Assembly: GCA_003531115.1 (NCBI GenBank) | Contig: DQHT01000091.1 | Span: forward strand, 3,745 to 25,396 | Reading direction: 5' to 3' | DNA: 21,652 nt | From: Bacteroidota bacterium | GTDB taxonomy: Bacteria > Bacteroidota > Bacteroidia > UBA8524 | Shown here: one piece after another, positions 19,692-21,652 of the stretch | Layout: the number at the start of each line of letters is the position of its first letter | Position numbering within the stretch: position 1 is the stretch's first letter | Program-made: the position numbers and the translations under genes | Notes under the pieces: generated by a model | Told to the model about the DNA's origin: nothing | The model's input: only the letters and a program-made list of their open reading frames with translations | The model's database searches: none

Positions 19692-21652
19692 GGGTCCTTA
19701 CTAAGGGGGACTTGTACGATAAAGTCCCCGGGGCCGTTCACAATATCAACCTTTTTTCCGGTGCGAAGGAGTGAACGTTCCTGAATATTTTTTAAGCCAG
19801 TAACGGTACTGTTATTCCGGGAATCGGTTTTTAATCGTATCGGGTTTTTTACCTGTACGTGCAAAGGATTGGGGGTTTCGATATGGATGATCAACGGGTC
19901 TTTTTTGCTTAATGCATTATGTTTCAAAGCATTCTCGAGCAAGATCTGCAGGGTCATGGGGGCTATATAATGATCCAATGCTTCAGGGAGAATATCCCGG
20001 TGGACTACAAATTTTTGTCCGAAACGTTCGCGCTGTAAAGCCTCATAATTCTCGAGCAAGGTCAATTCTTCTTTCAAGGTGATGCTGTTTTTATTTTGAA
20101 GCAGAAGCAGGTTCCGAAAAAACCGCGCCAACTTCTCCAGATAGGCTGTTGCATTGCCCGGATTGGTGTCGATCAATCCTTGCAAGGTATTAAAGCTATT
20201 AAAGATAAAATGTGGATTTACCTGATTTCTAAGCGTTTCGAGTTGGAAAGTCAATTTATCCCTTTCAAGTTTTTCAAGACGGGTAATGCGGCGAATCCTC
20301 AAATGGAGGAAGCTCAAAATTAGTCCGAGGAAAACAAGAGCCATGGAAGTGATGAACCAGGTTTGTGCGTATAATGGAGCTGCCCGTTCGAAAGCTAGTT
20401 GATCCCTTGCCGGCAAAGGGAAATTTTCATTTACAGACACTTCAAAATCAAGAATATACCTGCCCGATGGAAGTTTCCCAAAATACAAAGCATCGTCTTT
20501 TGTGAACTGCCAGTTGGTATCAATTCCGGTTAGGCGATACCTGTAGACCAGATTGGCAGGATTCCGATACCAAAATGCCTGAAACTGGATGCGCAGTATA
20601 TTTTCATCCGACCCCAATTTGGCAGGAAACTGCTGATACGGGATTCCGTTGATATTGGTGCCATAAAAGAGGAGACGAGGTTTTAGCCAATCCGGATGAT
20701 CCGGCAAATTCAACAAATAGGGAACCCCGCCAACCCCCATACAAACCTCATGCTTGTTATTATACAATGCTTTAATGTCAGGAGAACCGGGAAAGGTTCC
20801 GGAATTTTTTCCCAGAACAAAATATTGATCGACAGCACTGTAGTACAGAATCATCTTGTCGCCGCTAAATGCCAGCATGTTTCCCTGATCCAGATGATGA
20901 ATATGCAGAGCCCTGTCGGTAACCGGGATCTTAAGCTGGGGAATGCCATCGTTCCCTATCGTCCAGAATCCCAGATCAGATGTAGCTACCCAGATCTGTT
21001 GTTTGTTGTCTTCAGCCAGGTCATAAACCTGACTTCCTTTAAACGGATCATCAAAAGCCTTTAACTTCCCGTCCTTCCAGCTGTACAGCCCGGCCCCATC
21101 AGTGCCGATCCAGAGCACACCCCGGGAGTCGATTAAAAGGCTGTAGGCAAAATGGCCTGAAAATCCCGTGATCGGCGAACTGATCTCCGGAGCATGAACA
21201 GGCCCAAGCAAATGATCGATCCCGGAGAAAGTAGAAATCCATAGTTCGTCGTTTCGCGAGCAAAGTGTCAACACATTATTATCTCCTAATCCCTTTTTGG
21301 TTCCATATTGGTAGAGTTTTCCCTGATCCAGACAAAAAAGTCCTTTGTCAAAGCTTCCAAACCAGAGTCTTCCTGATCCATCTTCGGCAAAACAGGTTGC
21401 CACCACTGTTTCTGTTCCTTTCAGGCAGGTCCAGATGGAGTCAGCTAAGTACCATACACCCGTTTCGGCTGCCACCACCGTTCCCCATGTTTTACTTTCA
21501 ATAATGGAGCGTATTTCTGATGTTTTAAAATTCAGTTTTTTCAGAGGGATCCATGTTTTTAAAAGGGACCCATCCCTTTTGGCAATGAATAAATTGCCTT
21601 CCCGGTCGATCAGGGACCCCATCATGGCACCGGTATATACCCGATGGTTCCT
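19688..21652 (-). CDS. LytS-type sensor histidine kinase with propeller sensor, 5' end outside window
   Basis: Membrane sensor kinase, partial: the frame stays open to the window edge, and the first Met inside (21625) lies within a propeller repeat, so it is not the true start. Counting from that Met (645 residues): several regulator-propeller repeats (about 1-290; units such as GRLWFGSFDKGLF and GVLWIGTDGAGLY), a Y_Y_Y-type beta domain (about 345-410), one transmembrane segment (about 423-440), a short coiled coil, then the His_kinase domain with phospho-acceptor His472 in NPHFIFN. An ATPase part with LLENALKHN and a short glycine segment (VTGLKN) completes it. The periplasmic propeller would sense an envelope ligand. 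It overlaps the LytTR regulator by 4 bases. Confidence 0.93.
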   Translation of the reverse strand, partial: RNHRVYTGAMMGSLIDREGNLFIAKRDGSLLKTWIPLKKLNFKTSEIRSIIESKTWGTVVAAETGVWYLADSIWTCLKGTETVVATCFAEDGSGRLWFGSFDKGLFCLDQGKLYQYGTKKGLGDNNVLTLCSRNDELWISTFSGIDHLLGPVHAPEISSPITGFSGHFAYSLLIDSRGVLWIGTDGAGLYSWKDGKLKAFDDPFKGSQVYDLAEDNKQQIWVATSDLGFWTIGNDGIPQLKIPVTDRALHIHHLDQGNMLAFSGDKMILYYSAVDQYFVLGKNSGTFPGSPDIKALYNNKHEVCMGVGGVPYLLNLPDHPDWLKPRLLFYGTNINGIPYQQFPAKLGSDENILRIQFQAFWYRNPANLVYRYRLTGIDTNWQFTKDDALYFGKLPSGRYILDFEVSVNENFPLPARDQLAFERAAPLYAQTWFITSMALVFLGLILSFLHLRIRRITRLEKLERDKLTFQLETLRNQVNPHFIFNSFNTLQGLIDTNPGNATAYLEKLARFFRNLLLLQNKNSITLKEELTLLENYEALQRERFGQKFVVHRDILPEALDHYIAPMTLQILLENALKHNALSKKDPLIIHIETPNPLHVQVKNPIRLKTDSRNNSTVTGLKNIQERSLLRTGKKVDIVNGPGDFIVQVPLSKDP

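Overview
The window looks like chromosomal DNA from a member of the Bacteroidota, most likely the Chitinophagales. The signs are signal peptides ending in Ala-Gln, several lipoproteins, TAnnTTTG-type promoter elements, weak or absent Shine-Dalgarno sequences, a DUF5777/YceI pair, a LytTR regulator paired with a propeller-type sensor kinase, and low-complexity intergenic repeats. This is inferred from gene content, not from a marker gene. No tRNA, rRNA, CRISPR array or insertion sequence was seen.

Left part (1-8039), housekeeping and envelope genes. A short repeat-rich stretch is followed by a secreted S9 serine peptidase (minus) and a divergent metzincin-like lipoprotein metalloprotease (plus). 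A 285-base gap then holds a terminator on each strand and a candidate structured RNA on the minus strand. After that come a GT2 glycosyltransferase and a lipoprotein MsrB (both minus), and a divergent GT-C-like membrane glycosyltransferase (plus).

Centre (8151-15857), the most unusual part. Six plus-strand genes are packed with gaps of 19 bases or less or 1-base overlaps. In order: an FHA / transmembrane / coiled-coil / trypsin-like protease; a secreted protein of unknown function; a PP2C phosphatase with a transmembrane segment and an extracytoplasmic tail; a double zinc-ribbon plus FHA protein; a Ser/Thr kinase with a C-terminal FHA-like domain; and a Ser/Thr kinase with a transmembrane segment and an extracytoplasmic MORN-repeat domain. 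Together they look like a self-contained phosphothreonine writer-reader-eraser system linking cytoplasmic kinases to a periplasmic protease. The domains are read from motifs; the function as a system is inference.

Right part (15871-21652), all minus strand. A LytS-type sensor kinase (its 5' part lies outside the window) overlaps its LytTR response regulator by 4 bases. After a 104-base gap comes a tight cluster: a membrane-anchored OB-fold (tRNA_anti-like) protein, a two-module c-type cytochrome-like lipoprotein, a one-module paralogue of it, a YceI protein and a DUF5777 outer-membrane-type protein. The cluster suggests an extracytoplasmic redox or lipid-binding function, possibly controlled by the adjacent two-component system.
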